NCBI GenBank assembly: GCA_949987705.1
Contig: OX465281.1
Location: 157,928,393-157,992,392 of the forward strand
DNA length: 64,000 nucleotides
Origin: Thereva unica
Taxonomy: Eukaryota > Arthropoda > Insecta > Diptera > Therevidae
Reading direction: 5' to 3'
The translations under genes were made by a program, and so were the position numbers. Position 1 is the first letter of the stretch, and every line of letters starts with the position of its first letter. Shown here piece after piece: positions 32,049 to 44,639 of the stretch. Under the pieces are notes generated by a model. It was given only the letters and a program-made list of their open reading frames with translations. It was not told where the DNA came from and ran no database searches.

Positions 32049-34978
32049 TCCTTACAAATATTATAAATGCGAAAGTAACTCTGTCTGTATGTCTGTATGT
32101 CTGTCTGTCTGTTACGCTTTCACGCCTAAACCACTAAACCGATTTTGATGAAATTTGCTACAGACATAGTTTAGACCTTGGAGACGGACATAGGCTACTT
32201 TTTATGGAGAAAAAAAGGGTTTAAGGGAGTGAAATGGGGTTCAATAAGTTGTAAGGGGATTTTTTATTTTTACTTTTTTTTCTATTGTATAAAAAGTAAC
32301 TGACTGACAGACAACGCACAACCTAAACCGCTGGAGCTAAAGGGCTGAAATTTTGACAGTGCATCCCTATAATGGCGTGGACATCCACTAAGAAGCGATT
32401 TTTCGAAATTCATCCCCTAAGGGGGTGAAATGGGATTTACCCAAATCGCTGGAGCTATAGGGCTGAAATTTTGACAGTGCATCCCTATAATGGCGTGGAC
32501 CTCCACTATAAAGCGATTTTTCGAAATTCATCCCCTAAGGGGGTGAAATGGGGTTTACCCAAATCGCTGGAGCTATAGGGCTGAAATTTTGACAGTGCAT
32601 CCCTATAATGGCGTGGACATCCACTATAAAGCGATTTTTCGAAATTCATCCCTTAAGGGGGTGAAATGGGGTTTATTGTAACCGCTGGAGCTATAGGGTT
32701 GAAATTTTAACAGTGGATCCCTATATAGACGTGGACATCCACTAAAGAGCGATTTTTCGAAATTCATCCCCTAAGGGTGTGAAATGGGGTTTTTACAAAC
32801 CGCTAAAGCTATAGGGCTGAAATTTTGACAGTGCATCCCTATAATGGCGTGGACATCCACTATAAAGCGATTTTTCGAAATTCATCCCTTAAGGGGGTGA
32901 AATGGGGTTTATCCAAACCGCTGGAGCTATAGGGTTGAAATTTTAACAGTGGATCCCTATAATGACGTGGACATCCACTAAAGAGCGATTTTTCGAAATT
33001 CATCCCCTAAGGGTGTGAAATGGGGTTTTTACAAACCGCTAAAGCTATAGGGCTGAAATTTTGACAGTGCATCCCTATAATGACGTTTACATCCAGTAAT
33101 CCACTAAAGAGCGATTTTTCAAAATTCATCCCCTAAGGGTGTGAAATAGGGTTTTTACAAACCGCTAAAGCTATAGGGCTGAAATTCGGACAGTGCATCC
33201 CTATAATGGAGTGGACATCCACCATGAAGCGATTTTTCGAAATTCATCCCTTAAGCGGGTGAAATAGGGTTTATCCAAACCGCTGGAGCTATAGGGTTGA
33301 AATTTTAACAGTGCATCGCTATAATTACGTGGACATCCACTAGAGAGCGATTTTTCGAAATTCATCCCCTAAGGGTGTTAAATGGGGTTTTTACAAACCG
33401 CTAAAGCTATAGGGCTGAAATTTTGACAGTGCATCCCTATAATGGCGTGGACATCCACTAAGAAGCGATTTTTCGAAATTCATCCCCTAAGGGGGTGAAA
33501 TGGGGTTTACCCACACCGCTGGAGCTATAGGGCTGAAATTTTGACAGTGCATCCCTATAATGGCGTGAACATCCACTAAGAAGCGATTTTTCAAAATTCA
33601 TCCCCTAAGGGTGTGAAATGGGGTTTCTACAAACCGCTAAAGCTATAGGGCTGAAATTTGGACAGTGCATCCCTATAATGACGTTTACATCCACTAAAGA
33701 GCGATTTTTCGAAATTCATCCCCTAAGGGTGTGAAATAGGGTTTTTACAAACCGCGAAAGCTATAGGGCTGAAGTTTGGACAGTGCATCCCTATAATGGA
33801 GTGGACATCCACTAAGAAGTGATTTTTCGAAATTCATCCCCTAAGGGGGTGAAATGGGGTTTACCCACACCGCTGGAGCTATAGGGCTGAAATTTTGACA
33901 GTGCATCCCTATAATGGCGTGAACATCCACTAAGAAGCGGTTTTTCAAAATTCATCCCCTAAGGGTGTGAAATGGGGTTTTTACAAACCGCTAAAGCTAT
34001 AGGGCTGAAATTTGGACAGTGCATCCCTATAATGACGTTTACATCCACTAAAGAGCGATTTTTCGAAATTCATCCCCTAAGGGTGTGAAATAGGGTTTTT
34101 ACAAACCGCGAAAGCTATAGGGCTGAAGTTTGGACAGTGCATCCCTGTAATGGAGTGGACATCCACTATAAAGCGATTTTTCGAAATTCATCCCTTCAGC
34201 GGGTGAAATAGGGTTTATCCAAACCGCTGGAGCTATAGGGTTGAAATTTTAACAGTGCATCCCCTTAATGACGTGGACATCCATTAAGAAACGATTTTTC
34301 GAAATTCATCCCCTGAGGGTGTTAAATGGGGTTAAGCCAAACCGCTGGAGCTAAACGGCTGAAATTTTGACAGTGCATATTTATAATGAAGTGGACATTT
34401 ACTAAGAAGCGATTTTTCGAAATTCATCCCCTAAAGGGGTGAAATGGGGTTACCAAACTACTGGAGCTACAGGGTTGAAATTTGGACAGTGCATCCCTAT
34501 AATGACGTGGACATCCACTAAGAGGCGATTACTCGAAATGCACCCCCAAAGGGGATGAAATGGGGTTAACCCAAACCTCCGAAGCTGAAGGGCTGAAATT
34601 TTGACAGTGCATCCCTATAATCACGTAGAAATGAATGACTCCAAATTCACTTTATTTAATATTCATTTGTGATTGCTTCATAATTTCTTACATCCACGTA
34701 AATAGGCGAACAAACTTAACGAACGTTCGTCAAACCCTAAAATGTCACTTTTCTTGATGACATATACATGCCAATCTCTGCTTCAAAACTTGCAGATTTG
34801 TTGAGCAGAGGTGATATTCGCAGCAATTTGTTTACCATATTTATTAAAAAAATGCACTATAATAAACCCTTTTTAGGGATAATAACAGCTGACTTTTTTG
34901 TTGGTTTTTTTTAAGGAAAACATTGCACATAATAAACAGTTTTTAAAGGCGTTGCAAGGCACGCGGGTTTTATGCTAG
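32049..34978 (+). mobile_element. Helitron, non-autonomous, copy 1
   Basis: The element starts TCCTTACAAATATTATAAAT after an A and ends CTAG (34975-34978) before a T. This is the Helitron rule of 5'-TC, 3'-CTRR, and A/T insertion without duplication. A GCGT...ACGC hairpin lies about 11 bases before CTAG (34949-34964). The 5' region has TGTCTGTATGTCTG repeats and CTAAACCACTAAACCGATTTTG, as in other insect Helitrons. Most of the length is a 118-bp tandem repeat. There is no Rep/helicase. Copies 2 and 3 are at 47039-47805 and 55835-57405. Confidence 0.85.
32320..34630 (+). repeat. 118-bp minisatellite in Helitron copy 1
   Basis: About 19 units, 118 bp apart where measured (CTGGAGCTATAGGGCTG at 32449 and 32567). 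Each includes GACAGTGCATCCCTATAATG, GTGGACATCCACTA and TTTTTCGAAATTCATCCCCT. Variants with CAAACCGCTAAAGC alternate with CAAACCGCTGGAGC, suggesting a two-unit amplification. Confidence 0.9.
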
Positions 34979-36536
34979 TTGATATATATTTCTTATAACT
35001 GTTAAACGAAAACGTCACCAGTGCCACATCTTACTATTCTTAACGTTCATCTATAATACAAACAGAGAATTTAAATCGTTTACCTCCAGATATTACATAT
35101 GTTTCAGTGGTACATTTTGCGAAACCACCGTAATAATAATTATTCAAACAACTTCTTGGAAATATGCTCAGATCAGGTTTTAATGCTGTAAATCCTTGGA
35201 GGGTGTGTCATGTATTAAAATGCCTACAATGCGAAAACATTGAATAACAAAAAGCGCGCGATATTGCTATTACAATAATGTACTTTCATTGGAAATAGTA
35301 ATTGCTATTAATAACTCTATTACCGAAAACATATTATATTTCTGTTGTGTTATTTCTTGTATTTCACCTTTATCCATTCGCCTTTGCTGATCGCTGAAAT
35401 ATTAAAGTCTTATTGAGTAAAATTGTGGAATATATTGAAAGAAAGCAAGGGAAAAATACTGAAAGAGCGTTCGCATCTTTCTTTTCAAATTCTCTCCTGC
35501 AAACCCCCTGAAGTACATAGGTACATAAAAAACAAAATAAGGAAATTCCTCAAACCACCAAAACCGGAACGGCTTTTGTTCCATGGTTTAGAAGGAGGAC
35601 AGGCAGCTTTCTTACTCCTTAAAGTTGTTTCAACCAGGAGAGAAACTTTAAGCCTAAACTTGACAGGAACAGCTTAAGATGAGGGATTTTCTGGGATGTG
35701 AGTGTACTTAACACAGACTGAGTCGGTTAGTTTCGCATGCACAAGTTCCCAGTTGCAGCGGTCGCCAATTCATCATCCTGTGTCCTGACGTCAGAAAGAA
35801 ATGTTATCTCCTAATTTATTGGACTCTTCGTTGCTGGCGCTACTGCTGTGTTGCACACAGAGATTTTATCCCTGAAAAAACAACAAAAATCCTGGAAAAA
35901 GCGGCAACTGCCAACTGCAATTTCTTACCTCTTTAATTTTTTGTTTTCAATTTTTATTTTTAAGGATGAGTGAAACCCATCCTCGCCGCAGTTTTTGCCT
36001 TTTCTGGTCGGAAGATACTCTTTGTTACTTTGTTCAAGTGCTTTAAGTATCATGCAGAAGAAGTTGGTCCTGAATTCAGAATTGAGGAAGCAGAACGAGA
36101 TGTACAACAGATCCGTTTTAAGACTATAATTAAGCTAACATAAATTTTCAGGCGTTCTGTCGTCTTTCCTTTTTCCTTTCTGGAACGATGACGGCTTGCA
36201 GGGCCATTTAAGAAAATCGTGCAAGCATTAGTATCAGTAGAGCTTGAAGCAACCTAGCAAGGAATATAATGCGACATTGGGGAAGTGGACGGTTCAGTTG
36301 ATTTTTTGGGATTCTCTAAATCATTTTGCAAGATTCTTACGTTCAAATAAATGAGCGATTTTTTGTGGCTGTTCTAAAATGTAAAAAGAAATTTAATTCT
36401 AATCAAAAATTAGCATATGCAATAATTGGATTCGTCAACGTCAAAACGGACGAATTAACGAAAATATGTATACACTAAATGGCATTGTTGTGAAGTCCAG
36501 TAAAATATTATCGACTTTAGATAGTGTAACCTTCAG
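34979..36536. other. No recognised gene
   Basis: Contains short open frames (for example 35423-35677, plus) with no recognised motif, and a TGACGTCA-like word near 35782. No repeat structure or element end was identified. Confidence 0.45.
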
Positions 36537-36932
36537 TCAATAACTAGACGTGATGCGCCTTTTCATCATTATCATTGGCGCTAGAGCCCTCTGCGGCTTC
36601 CTGAATTTTTCCAATTCTTCCGGTCCTGTGTCCCTTCTAGGTGGAAAAATCAATTGTGCGTAAGTCGTTTGGAGCAACAGGAAATTTGGGGCCGCTTCCT
36701 TAGACATTCTCATTACATGTACTATCCAACGAAGGCGTGATATCTTGATGCTATTGGTTATGTCAGGTTCTTTGTATTTTTGGTACGATTCGTGATTGTA
36801 TCTAATCCTGCGGTGAATGCTTCTGATCCGTACATCAACATCAATACTGATTTTGTTTCGGTTTTGTATATAGGTATGTATGTATGTTCCCAAATAACTC
36901 CTAAACCATTCAACCGATCGCCAGAAAAACAT
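36537..36932 (-). pseudogene. RTE-like LINE ORF2 C-terminal fragment
   Basis: The minus-strand frame contains YKEPDITNSIKISRLRWI followed by HVMRM (about 36790-36700). This matches the conserved region after the RT of RTE-type LINEs, usually written I-RLRW-GHV-RM. Nothing else of the element remains around it. It may belong to the same family as the RT at 1-880. Confidence 0.65.
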
Positions 36933-37630
36933 TTCAACCGATAACCACCGTATAAGTTACATCAAGGGGGTGGTGTTGGCATCGGTACCTACTTTCAAAA
37001 GTCACTCCTAGGGACGCTATCATAGAGATCTTTGTTAAAAATTCGATAAAAAGCATAGTAATATAAGTTATATATTGCTCAGATTTTGTATTTAGGGATT
37101 GAGTACGAAGTGATTACTTTCACACCTCTAGGAGCGTTATACATAGCGCTTTGTTGAAAATTCGATACAAAGCATAGTAATATACTTTCTTGCTGCTCTG
37201 ATTTTGCATTTAGGGGTTTTTGGGTATGATAAAGCGATTGTAGTCCAGTCAAAATAGACGAAAAAACGCCATAATTGGAAGATAATTCGGAAGTTGCTGA
37301 AAGTTGGAACAGCCCTTAAAAGCATTATTATACATAAGCTGTAGAGACTGCCACGCGATTGGACGACTGCAAACTTTTTTATTCAAGGTCAAAGGGTCAA
37401 AATATCAGTTTTTTGCAAATATATGCTAAACCGTAAGTCTTATCAGAAAATTGTGTTTCCAACGTTTGTAGATTAGGCGATTATCTACAAAAAAATATAT
37501 TATACATTTTCTCGTAGGAATTGCCATTTCAGAGATATTGTCGTTTTAATAAGTTAAAATACTCATATTCTATCATTCCCGACTTGTAAAGGTCATCAGA
37601 AATTTAATAAATCCTTTGTTGGAGTACGCG
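36933..37630. repeat. Two-copy ~113-bp repeat in non-coding DNA
   Basis: Positions about 37006-37105 and 37124-37220 share TTTGTTRAAAATTCGATA, AAAGCATAGTAATATA and CTGATTTTGCATTTAGGG-like words. No gene seen. Confidence 0.5.
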
Positions 37631-37635
37631 GCAAT

Positions 37636-38784
37636 AGGTTTCACCAATTGATTTATGGGCGCCGCGTAACCGTTCTAACAGATCACAAGCCGTTATTAGG
37701 GATAGATTCAAAAGAGGTAGGAAAAGTGATTTCGTCAAGATTACAAAGAATGAAACTTCGATTACTGAAGTATAGATTAAAATTTTGCTACACTCCGGGA
37801 AAAATGATGCTTATTGCAGATTTATTATCACGAAACTGCACCAACTGGTTGGCCAAAGAGTAAAAGTCAACTTAAAGAAGATATAAAGTTTTATTGGAAG
37901 CATAGGCATGAAATTTCGGTAGAAGACGACTTAGTTTTTTTCAATGAAAAGATAATAGTTCCTGTGGCATTGAGACAAGAAACTCTAGGAAACCTACATT
38001 CGTCCCATTTCGGCATTGAAAAAACAAAATTGAGAGCTAGAAGCTTAGTGTATTGGCCAGGGATAAACAATGATATTGAGGAAACAATAGCAAAGTGTAA
38101 CGTATGCCAAAGGCATAGAAAGGCTAATATAAAAGAGCCGTTAATCTCTCATGAGATTGCCCCGATTCCGTACCAGAAGATTGGAATGGATGTGTTTGAA
38201 TTTCACGTTAGGCCGTATTTGGTAGTAGCAGATTACTTTTCAAAATACTTTGATATTATATCATTGAGGAACAAGACAGCCATTGAAATAATTTCTAAAA
38301 TCAAGAACTTGTTTGCGAGTCACGGGATCCCGCGAGAAATTGTTGCCGACAACAACCCGTTTAACTCTTACTTATTTAAGCAGTTCACAAGAGAGAATGA
38401 TATTAAGGTAGTTACTTCTAGCCCGTACTACCCTCAATCTAATGGCTTGGCAGAGAGATTTGTTCAGACATCGAAGGCATGTTTGGAAGAAAAACAAGAA
38501 GCTTCATTCCAGCAAAGCTATCGTTATTTAATAGGGATTATCATAAAAAGTTCATGGAAGTCCTAGATAAGAACCATAGAAGAAACAAACAAGTGTATGA
38601 CAAGCATACAAAAGAGAAACCTGCTTTTCAGGAGGGGGAGAAGGTTTGGTACAGAAATAGAAACACGGGAACATGGGAATCAGCAATAATCATTAAAAAA
38701 GATACTGCTCCGCGGTCCTATTGGATAAAGGTTGCCAATGATAAAGTGCTTCGGCGAAACTCAAGCGTGTTAAGACATCTATAG
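37636..38784 (+). pseudogene. Ty3/gypsy pol remnant: RNase H and integrase
   Basis: It opens with RFHQLIYGRRVTVLTDHKPL and YTPGKMMLIADLLSRN, the end of the RNase H domain. After a frameshift near 37850 the integrase follows: HSSHFGIEKTK...CNVCQRH (HHCC zinc site), MDVFEFHVRPYLVVADYFSK (first Asp), EIVADNNPFNS (second Asp, with N instead of the usual G), and SPYYPQSNGLAERF (Glu). After about 38480 the frame changes and part of the integrase core end is missing, joining directly to MFGRKTRSFIPAKL and the C-terminal RNTGTWESAIIIKK. Protease, RT and LTRs are absent. The set of motifs fits the gypsy/mag-like group. Confidence 0.9.
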
Positions 38785-38792
38785 AAATATAT

Positions 38793-39325
38793 CCCACCAA
38801 AAAAACATTAAAAATGTGAATTAGAAGTTCGTGGGCGCGGAAATTATTTATTGGGACAGTTTAAAACACACTTATAACAAAAAGAAGTGATATGGATTAG
38901 TCAAGATGAATCGTTAATAGCATGAAATAATTAAACACGTGCATTTACGAATGAATTCAAAGGAATTTTACAACAATTTTAGAGCATGAATCTTAGCTGC
39001 CCTTCGAAATGTAACAAATTTTATTAGAAATACTATAGACTGAGCCACGCTGAATTCAGCAAAGATTCATGCTAGGTATACAATGAACGCGCTAGCGCGG
39101 TTGATAATACTTTATTGAGTTTTAAATAAAAATTGGCAGTTATATAATTCCTTTGAATTCGTTCGTAAATGCACGTGTTTAATTATTTCATGCTATTAAC
39201 GATTCACCTTGACTAATCCATATCACTTCTTTTTGTTATAAGTGTGTTTTAAACTGTCCCAATAAATCATTTCCGCGCCCACGAACTTCTAATTCACATT
39301 TTTAATGTTTTTTTGGTGGGATATC
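38793..39325. repeat. Foldback at the left end of satellite unit copy 1
   Basis: Left arm 38793-38965 and right arm 39145-39318 are near-perfect reverse complements of about 175 bp, e.g. GAAGTTCGTGGGCGCGG against CCGCGCCCACGAACTTC. The copy at 47985-48530 has the same structure. Confidence 0.85.
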
Positions 39326-39659
39326 ACTCTTTTTTGTTTTAATACATTCTAAAATAAAAAATAAATAATCTTCTGTTTAAAGAAACATTATGTATTTAAT
39401 TGTTCATTATATTTTTTTATTTATTTTATAAGTAGGTAATAACAAAATAACAAAATGCAGGAATTCAAATTAATATTATTGCCTTTGTAAAAAAACAAAA
39501 ATAAGCTCCTTTCGAGTTTCTCGGCCAAGATTTTTCTGTACTATGGAATTATTGATCCATAACCAGCTCGATTTTTCTTTCAACATGCTGATCTAATGAC
39601 CTTGTTGGAGTGTTCCTTTGAATTCGTCCGTAAATGCACGTGTTTAATTATTTCATGCT

Positions 39660-42600
39660 AGTGTGTTCTAGTCATGATACCCTTTCATTTGATACCCATG
39701 TCGATCGGCTAGGTAAAGAAAATGGGTATCCGCTTTCTTGACATAACCGCCTTGAATCTAAATATATTTTGAGTATACTAAATCGCTTATTGTGTTCTAC
39801 TTATCATTCCCTTTCATTTGATACCCATGTCGAGGGGGTTGTGAAGAAAATGGTAATCCGTCCTCTTGAGATAACCGCCGTGGATCTAAATATATTTTGA
39901 GTATACTAAATCGCTTATTGTGTTCTACTTATCATTCCCTTTCATTTGATACCCATGTCGAGGGGGTTGTGAAGAAAATGGTAATCCGCCCTTTTGAGAT
40001 AACCGCCGTGGATCTAAATATATTTTGAGTATACTAAATCGCTTATTGTGTTCTACTTATCATTCCCTTTCATTTGATACCCATGTCGAGGGGGTTGTGA
40101 AGAAAATGATAATCCGTCCTCTTGAGATGACCGCCATGGATTTAACCAGATATTGAGTATACTATATAGCTTATTATGTTCTACTTATCATTCCCTTTCA
40201 TTGGATACCCATGTTGAGGGGGCTGTGAAGAAAATGGAAATCCGTCCTCTTGAGATGACCGCCATGGATCTAGCCAGATATTGAGTATATTATATCGCTT
40301 ATGGCATTCTACTTATGATACCCTTTCAATTGATAACTATGTCGAGGTGGTGGTGAAGAAATGCTAGTCCGCCCTCTTGCGACGGCCGCCATAGATATAA
40401 AGACATAGCTTATTGCATTCTACTTTTCATACCCTTTCATTTGATACCCATGTCGAGGGGGTTTTGAAGAAAATGGTAATCCGCCCTCTTGAGATGACCG
40501 CCGTGGATCTAACCAGATATTGAGTATACTATATTGCTTATTGTCTTCTACTTAAGATACCCTTTCAAATGCTACCTATGTCGAGGTGGTGATGAAGAAA
40601 TGGTAGTCCGCCCTCTTGAGACGGCCGCCATGGATATAAAGACATAGCTTATTGTATTCTACTTATCATACCCTTTCATTTGATACCCATGTCGAGGGGG
40701 TTTTGAAGAAAATATTAATCCGCCCTCTTGGGATGACAGCCATGGATCTAACCAGATATTGAGTATATGTATTATATCGCTTATGGTATTCTACTTATGA
40801 TACCCTTTCAATTGATACCTATGTCGACGTGGTGGTGAAGAAATGGTAGTCCGCCCTCTTGAGACGGCCGCCATGGATATAAAGACATAGCTTATTGTGT
40901 TCTACTTTTCATACCCTTTCATTTGATACCCATGTCGAGGGGGTTGTGAAGAAAATGATAATCCGCCCTCTTGAGATGACAGCCATGGATCTAACCAGAT
41001 ATTGAGTATATTATATCGCTTATGGTATTCTACTTATGATACCCTTTCAATTGATACCTATGTCGAAGTGCTGGTGAAGAAATGGTAGTCCGCCCTCTTG
41101 AGACGGCCGCCATGGATATAAAGACATAGCTTATAGTGTTCTACTTATCATGCCCTTTCATTTGATACCCATGTCGAGGGGGTTGTGAAGAAAATGGTAA
41201 TCCGCCCTCTTGAGATAACCGCCGTGGATCTAAATATATTTTAAGTATACTAAATCGCTTATTGTGTTCTACTTATCATTCCCTTTCATTTGATACCCAT
41301 GTCGTGGGGGTTGCGAAGAAAATGGTAATACGTCCTCTTGAGGTGGCCTCGGTGGATCTAACTATTTATTGAGTATACTATATTGCTTATTGTATACTAC
41401 TTATCATACCCTTTCATTTGATACCCATGTCGAGGGGATTGTGAAGAAAATGGTAATACGCCCTCTTGAGATGACAGCCATGGATCTAACCAGATATTGA
41501 GTATATTATATCGCTTATGGTATTCTACTTATGATACCCTTTCAATTGATACCTATGTCGTGGTGGTGGTAAAGAAATGGTAGTCCGCCCTCTTGAGACG
41601 GCCGCCATGGATATAAAGACATAGCTTATTGTGTTCTACTTATCATGCCTTTTCATTTGATACCCATGTCGAGGGGGTTGTGAAGAAAATGGTAATCCGC
41701 CCTCTTGAGATAACCGCCGTGGATCTAAATATATTTTAAGTATACTAAATCGCTTATTGTGTTCTACTTATCATTCCCTTTCATTTGATACCCATGTCGT
41801 GGGGGTTGCGAAGAAAATGGTAATACGTCCTCTTGAGGTGGCCTCGGTGGATCTAACTATTTATTGAGTATACTATATTGCTTATTGTATTCTACTTATC
41901 ATACCCTTTAATTTGATAACCATGTCGAGGGGGTTGTGAAGAAAATGATAATCCGCCCTCTTGAGATGACAGCCATGGATCTAACCAGATATTGAGTATA
42001 TTATATCGCTTATGGTATTCTACTTATGATACCCTTTCAATTGATACCTATGTCGAGGTGGTGGTAAAGAAATGGTAGTCCGCCCTCTTGAGACGGCCGC
42101 CATGGATATAAAGACATAGCTTATTGTGTTCTACTTATCATGCCCTTTCATTTGATACCCATGTCGAGGGGGTTGTGAAGAAAATGGTAATCCGCCCTCT
42201 TGAGATAACCGCCGTGGATCTAAATTTATTTTAAGTATACTAAATCGCTTATTGTGTTCTACTTATCATTCCCTTTCATTTGATACCCATGTCGTGGGGG
42301 TTGCGAAGAAAATGGTAATACGTCCTCTTGAGGTGGCCTCGGTGGATCTAACTATTTATTGAGTATACTATATTGCATATTGTATTCTACTTATCATACC
42401 CTTTAATTTGATAACCATGTCGAGGGGGTTGTGAAGAAAATGGTAATCCGCCCTCTTGAGATGACAGCCATGGATCTAACCAGATATTGAGTATATTATA
42501 TCGCCTTTGGTATTCTACTTATGATACCCTTTCAATTGATACCTAGCTCGAGATGGTGGTGAAGAAACGGTAGTCCGTCCCCTTGAGACGGCCGCCATGG

Positions 42601-43435
42601 ATATAAAGACATAGCTTATTGTATTCTACTTATCATACCCTTTTATTTGATACCCATGTCAAGGGGGTTGTGAAGAAAATGGTAATGCGTCCTCTTGAGG
42701 TGGCCTCGGTGGATCTAACTATTTATTGAGTATAACTATATTGCTTATTGTATTCTACTTATCATACCCTTTCATTTGTTACCCATGTCCAGGGGGTTGT
42801 GAAGAAAATGGTAATCCGCCCTCATGAGATGATCGCCTTGGATCTAACCAGATATTGAGTATATTATATCGCTTATGGTATTCTACTTATGATACCTTTC
42901 AATTGGTACCTATGTCGAGGTGGTGGTGAAGAAATGTTGGTCCGCCCTCTTGAGACAGCCGCCATGGATATAAAGACATAGCTTACTGTATTCTACTTAT
43001 CATACCCTTTCATTTGATACCCATGTCGTGGGGGTTGTGAAGAAAATGGCAATACGTCCTCTTGAGGTGGCCTCGGTGGATCTGACTATTTATTGAGTAT
43101 ACATACTTGCTTATTGTATTCTACTTATCATACCCTTTCATTTGATACCCATGTCGAGGGGGTTGTGAAGATAATGGTAATCCGCCCTCTTGAGATGACA
43201 GCCTTGGATCTAACCAGATATTGAGTATATTGTATCGCTTATGGTATTCTACTTATGATACCCATTCAATTGATACCTATGTCGAGGTGGTGGTGAAGAA
43301 ATGGTAGTCCGCCCTCTTGAGAAGGCCGCCATGGATATAAAGACATTGCTTATTGTATTCTACTTATCATACCCTTTCATTTGATACCCATGTCGAGGGG
43401 GTTGTGAAGAAAATGGTAATCCGCCCTCTTGAGAC
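39660..43435. repeat. 128/111-bp satellite array with 495-bp higher-order repeat
   Basis: Two monomer types alternate. Type A is 128 bp (TGTGTTCTAC starts at 39791, 39919 and 40047) and contains CATTTGATACCCATGTCGAG and AAAATGGTAATCCGCCCTCT. Type B is about 111 bp and contains CAATTGATACCTATGTCGAG and ATGGATATAAAGACATAGC. Between 41136 and about 42620 the order A-A-A-B repeats with an exact 495-bp period (GTGTTCTACTTATCATGC at 41136, 41631 and 42126). This is recent local amplification of multi-monomer blocks. Confidence 0.92.
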
Positions 43436-44092
43436 GTGTACCATGCGTACCCTTTTTGTTAATCATCGAAATATTAGGGAATGCTATTTGACATCAACAG
43501 TGCTGGATTTGACTAACTTGTAGGAATATGTCATATTTTTAGAAATAAATTACGATTACGAACTCGGCATTCGGTATTTCAAGATTTTACTGTACATTTG
43601 TACTGTGAACTACATGTTTTTTATAGTACCTAACGCAATCTGATACCATAGTTGCGACTAACCACTTTAAATGAATACATTTTGTTAATCATCTAATGCC
43701 ATCTGGCATCAACAGTTCGAGTAAACACTTTTCGACTAACTAGTAGCACCATCTCCTTTATTGAGCAATTGAAATAACTTAGAGCGCCATCTGACAGAAT
43801 AATTTTGAGTACCCACTTTTTTAGACTGAAGGAGAAGAAAAAAGTTCGATTCGAAATGTAAAAAATGTAAAAATAAAGAGAACGAAGAATGATAGGAAAA
43901 AAAAACTCATGGAATAATAAATTATTTATATTTTGGGTATCGGTTACAAATGAAAATTTACTTATATTGCTTATAAAATGGTGATAAATCGCATAATTTC
44001 ATAAAAAAAACACCTTGTTTTCTATGTTTAGGCGTAAATAAGGCATTAGCTGTTTGCCCTTACGAACTCGGCAAACTACCGCTTGCCTTGAT
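43436..44092. other. Unique tail of satellite unit copy 1
   Basis: Non-coding sequence shared almost base for base with 51104-51694 (copy 2). Includes GTAGCACCATCT and TAATGCCATCTGGCATCAAC. No gene. Confidence 0.75.
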
Positions 44093-44639
44093 TGTAGCTA
44101 ACAAAGTAGTTTCTCGTAATTTAGTAAATGCTTCCATCTGCACACAAACCAAACTAGAAGTCCTTGCAGGGCATCTCCTCGATGAAGTGGCCACAAGTTA
44201 GAATAAGAGTAATAGTAAGAACTAATAATGTATTTGTTTAAAAAAGTTGAATAGATTAGCATAGCAAAGAAAGATAAAGCATGTAACGTGAAGTAGCATT
44301 AGTTGAAGGAGCAAGTAAACTTGAAATTGTAATGAAATAATTAACTAGCTTAGTATATAGAATTAAGTTAAAGCTGATAAGTATCGTTGAATAATAGATA
44401 AACTGAACTAAAAGGGGTAGGTGTAGTAAATGGAAGTAACTGGATCAAGCAAAGTTACTGAGGATGCTGGTGGTGCACATGATGAATACCGGCAGTTGCC
44501 AGCCATCACGAAACGTGTGCAGTCCTAAGTTTAGAAATAAGTTAAAAGAATGTTAACTGTATAAGTAGCAGTAATAAACTATTATTAACCAATAAATGCG
44601 TTAATTACTACATGTATCACTCGAAGATGATCCTACTTT
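44093..44639 (+). other. Leader/LTR-like region before BEL-1
   Basis: A-rich, AG-rich sequence with many short AGTAATAGTAAG words and an AATAAA (44572). A short frame ends with DEYRQLPAITKRVQS at about 44525. It may be an internal-deletion junction in BEL-1, but no LTR boundary can be shown. Confidence 0.35.

Larger units (their letters stand above)
38793..44092. mobile_element. Satellite-carrying non-coding mobile unit, copy 1
   Basis: The unit begins CCCACCAAAAAAACATT and ends CTACCGCTTGCCTTGAT, the same ends as copy 2 at 47985-51694. It is made of a ~530-bp foldback (38793-39325), an AT-rich spacer, a 3.8-kb satellite array, and a ~620-bp unique tail. A TAT (38790-38792) and TGT (44093-44095) at the edges are a possible 3-bp duplication with one change. 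There is no open reading frame of note, so it must be moved by another element's enzymes. The superfamily is unassigned. Confidence 0.75.

Noticed and set aside
39660..43435. CRISPR-like regular repeats
   Set aside because: Monomers are contiguous 128/111-bp units with no spacers, and the genome is eukaryotic; it is a satellite.
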